From the NCBI GenBank assembly GCA_023263235.1, contig JALQXE010000022.1, forward strand, positions 1 through 7,417: a stretch of DNA of 7,417 nucleotides, read 5' to 3'. Shown in pieces: positions 6,105 through 7,417 of this stretch; the stretch's first letter is position 1; each line of letters begins with the position of its first letter. The notes below the pieces were generated by a model. That model made no database searches. It was not told the origin of the DNA and saw only the letters and a list, made by a program, of their open reading frames with translations. Made by a program: the position numbers and the translations under genes. The stretch is from Sediminibacterium sp. (lineage in GTDB: Bacteria > Bacteroidota > Bacteroidia > Chitinophagales > Chitinophagaceae).

Positions 6105-7319
6105 ATGCTTATGAAAAAAGTGATTGTTTTTATGGTATGTATTTTGCTTGCAAGCATACAAATGCAAGCACAAAAAAATATTTTACCTGGCGCGTATCAG
6201 ACAGGCGAATATTTGCCATTGTTAAAAAATAAAAAAGTGGGTTTGTTCACCAATCAAACAGCTATTATTGGAAACACCCATTTAATAGATACACTTATTA
6301 AAGAAGGCATATCACTAACAAAAGTTTTTACACCTGAACATGGGTTAAGAGGTACTGCCGATGCAGGTGAAAAAGTGAACGACGAAATTGATCCTAAAAC
6401 GGGTATTAAAATTGTTTCCTTGTATGGCAAAAAAAATGCGCCAGATAGTGCCGACTTAGCAGATATTGATATTTTATTGTTTGATGTTCAAGATGTAGGA
6501 ACTCGATTTTATACTTATATAAATTCACTTCAATACTTTATGGAAGCGGGCATGGCCAATCAAAAGCCATTAATTGTTTTAGACAGGCCTAACCCCAATG
6601 GACATTATGTTGACGGTCCCATTTTAGAAAAGCCATTTGCAAGTGGTGTAGGAAAGCAAGCCATTCCCATTGTTTATGGAATGACCATGGGTGAATACGC
6701 GCAAATGTTAAAGGGAGAAGGATGGATGAAAATGGATTCTTCAAAAAATAAAGAGAATATAAGTTGGTCATTGACAATTATTCGCAATAAAAATTATGAC
6801 CACCATTCCATGTATATCTTGCCTGTTGCTCCATCTCCAAATTTAGCAAACATGACTGCTATTTTATGGTATCCAACAACCTGTTTGGTTGAAGGTACAG
6901 TAATGAGTGAAGGAAGAGGAACCCCAAATGCATTTGCTTATATTGGACACCCTAGTATTACCAATCAAAAATTTAGTTTTGTACCTAATCCACGTGTTGG
7001 CGCCATGTCCTCCAAATTATATGGACAAACCTGTTATGGCTGGGACTTGACAAAAGTTACACCTCCAAAAAATAAAATTGACTTAGCATTGATTATAGAG
7101 ATGTACAAAAGCTTTCCTCAAAAAGATAGCTTTTTCTTAATGCCTAAATCTATGGAACCTACCGCTTTCTTTTTTAATAAGTTAGCAGGCAATGCAAGTT
7201 TGATGCAACAATTGAAGGAAGGCGTAAGTGAAGCGGATATTAGAAAAACTTGGGAACCTGGAATTGTAAGCTTCAAAAAAATACGAAAGAAATATTTACT
7301 ATACAAAGATTTTGAATAG
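6105..7319 (+). CDS. namZ: Secreted NamZ-type exo-beta-N-acetylmuramidase (DUF1343, GH171)
   Basis: The 404-residue protein matches the DUF1343/YbbC family, of which NamZ members were shown to release N-acetylmuramic acid from non-reducing ends of peptidoglycan fragments (CAZy GH171). A signal peptide is clear: MKK, a hydrophobic stretch, then IQMQAQK with likely cleavage near residue 22, so it acts in the periplasm or outside. Family motifs, numbered from ATG 6105: KVGLFTNQTA (44-53), FTPEHGLRG (75-83) then DAGE (86-89), LLFDVQDVGTRFYTYI (124-139), DRPNPNG (160-166), SPNLANMTAILWYP and EGTVMSEGRGTPNAF in the C-terminal half. The conserved acidic residues in PEHG and AGE are candidate catalytic positions. 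Length is typical and both NamZ domains are present. A second in-frame ATG at 6111 (MKKV...) is an equally good or better start. No MurNAc kinase, transporter or MurQ gene is in the window. It is bounded by terminators on both sides and looks monocistronic; no convincing promoter was seen. Confidence 0.9.
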   Translation: MLMKKVIVFMVCILLASIQMQAQKNILPGAYQTGEYLPLLKNKKVGLFTNQTAIIGNTHLIDTLIKEGISLTKVFTPEHGLRGTADAGEKVNDEIDPKTGIKIVSLYGKKNAPDSADLADIDILLFDVQDVGTRFYTYINSLQYFMEAGMANQKPLIVLDRPNPNGHYVDGPILEKPFASGVGKQAIPIVYGMTMGEYAQMLKGEGWMKMDSSKNKENISWSLTIIRNKNYDHHSMYILPVAPSPNLANMTAILWYPTTCLVEGTVMSEGRGTPNAFAYIGHPSITNQKFSFVPNPRVGAMSSKLYGQTCYGWDLTKVTPPKNKIDLALIIEMYKSFPQKDSFFLMPKSMEPTAFFFNKLAGNASLMQQLKEGVSEADIRKTWEPGIVSFKKIRKKYLLYKDFE

Positions 7320-7329
7320 TAACTACAAT

Positions 7330-7359
7330 AAAAAGAGCCTCCAAATGGAGGCTCTTTTT
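7330..7359. terminator. Strong bidirectional intrinsic terminator
   Basis: AAAAAGAGCCTCC (7330-7342) and GGAGGCTCTTTTT (7347-7359) form a perfect 13-pair stem around the loop AAAT. The plus strand ends in five T, and the complementary strand also ends in five T because the left arm begins with five A. It lies 10 bases after the NamZ stop and 7 bases from a probable convergent gene end, so it can serve both directions. Confidence 0.92.
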
Positions 7360-7366
7360 ATGAAAA

Positions 7367-7417
7367 TTAGTTTCCAATAATAGGTATGGATAGCTGATGA
7401 ACTTTGTCATTCAATGC
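7367..7417 (-). CDS. Probable C-terminal tail of a convergent gene, partial
   Basis: Reading the minus strand from the right edge, one frame stays open for 16 codons and ends in TAA at 7369-7367, with the tail reading ALNDKVHQLSIPIIGN. The other two minus-strand frames hit a TGA within the first three codons. The stop lies 7 bases from the bidirectional terminator, which fits the end of a gene converging on namZ. Sixteen codons are too few to identify the protein, and an open frame this short can occur by chance. Confidence 0.4.
   Translation of the reverse strand, partial: ALNDKVHQLSIPIIGN

Overview
The window looks like chromosomal core-gene DNA from a Bacteroidota bacterium, most likely from the Chitinophagaceae or a neighbouring family. 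Evidence: AT-rich sequence; a recognisable GldB-type gliding lipoprotein; A/T-rich start regions without Shine-Dalgarno sequences; a TAnnTTTG-type -7 promoter box; and protein sequences (two-lipoyl pyruvate dehydrogenase E2, ApaG, DUF1343/NamZ) that read as Bacteroidota versions. The family-level placement is from memory of such proteins and is tentative. I see no mobile element, CRISPR array, tRNA or rRNA, and no gene-free stretch longer than about 180 bases.

Layout. Left block, minus strand: the N-terminal 368 codons of the pyruvate dehydrogenase E2 subunit (cut by the left edge), preceded by a Thermus/Rickettsia-type isocitrate dehydrogenase with an extra C-terminal domain and an NAD-type cofactor loop. 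A 180-base divergent promoter region separates these from apaG on the plus strand. apaG converges on gldB (minus) with a 15-base gap. gldB is divergent from nadE, a glutamine-dependent NAD+ synthetase, across only 59 bases. nadE ends in a clear intrinsic terminator. It is followed by a secreted DUF1343/NamZ-type exo-beta-N-acetylmuramidase on the plus strand, which ends in a very strong, probably bidirectional terminator. The last 51 bases probably hold the C-terminal tail of another minus-strand gene.

How the genes relate. E2 and isocitrate dehydrogenase both serve carbon entry and flux in the TCA cycle. If the isocitrate dehydrogenase is NAD-linked as its loop suggests, both enzymes reduce NAD+, the cofactor that nadE makes. 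GldB and NamZ act in the cell envelope. ApaG is a small stand-alone beta-sandwich protein. Apart from the possible icd-E2 pair, each gene seems to be its own transcription unit. I did not find a convincing undescribed system; the best leads are the icd cofactor switch, the gldB/nadE divergent pair without gldC, and possibly very short 5' leaders.
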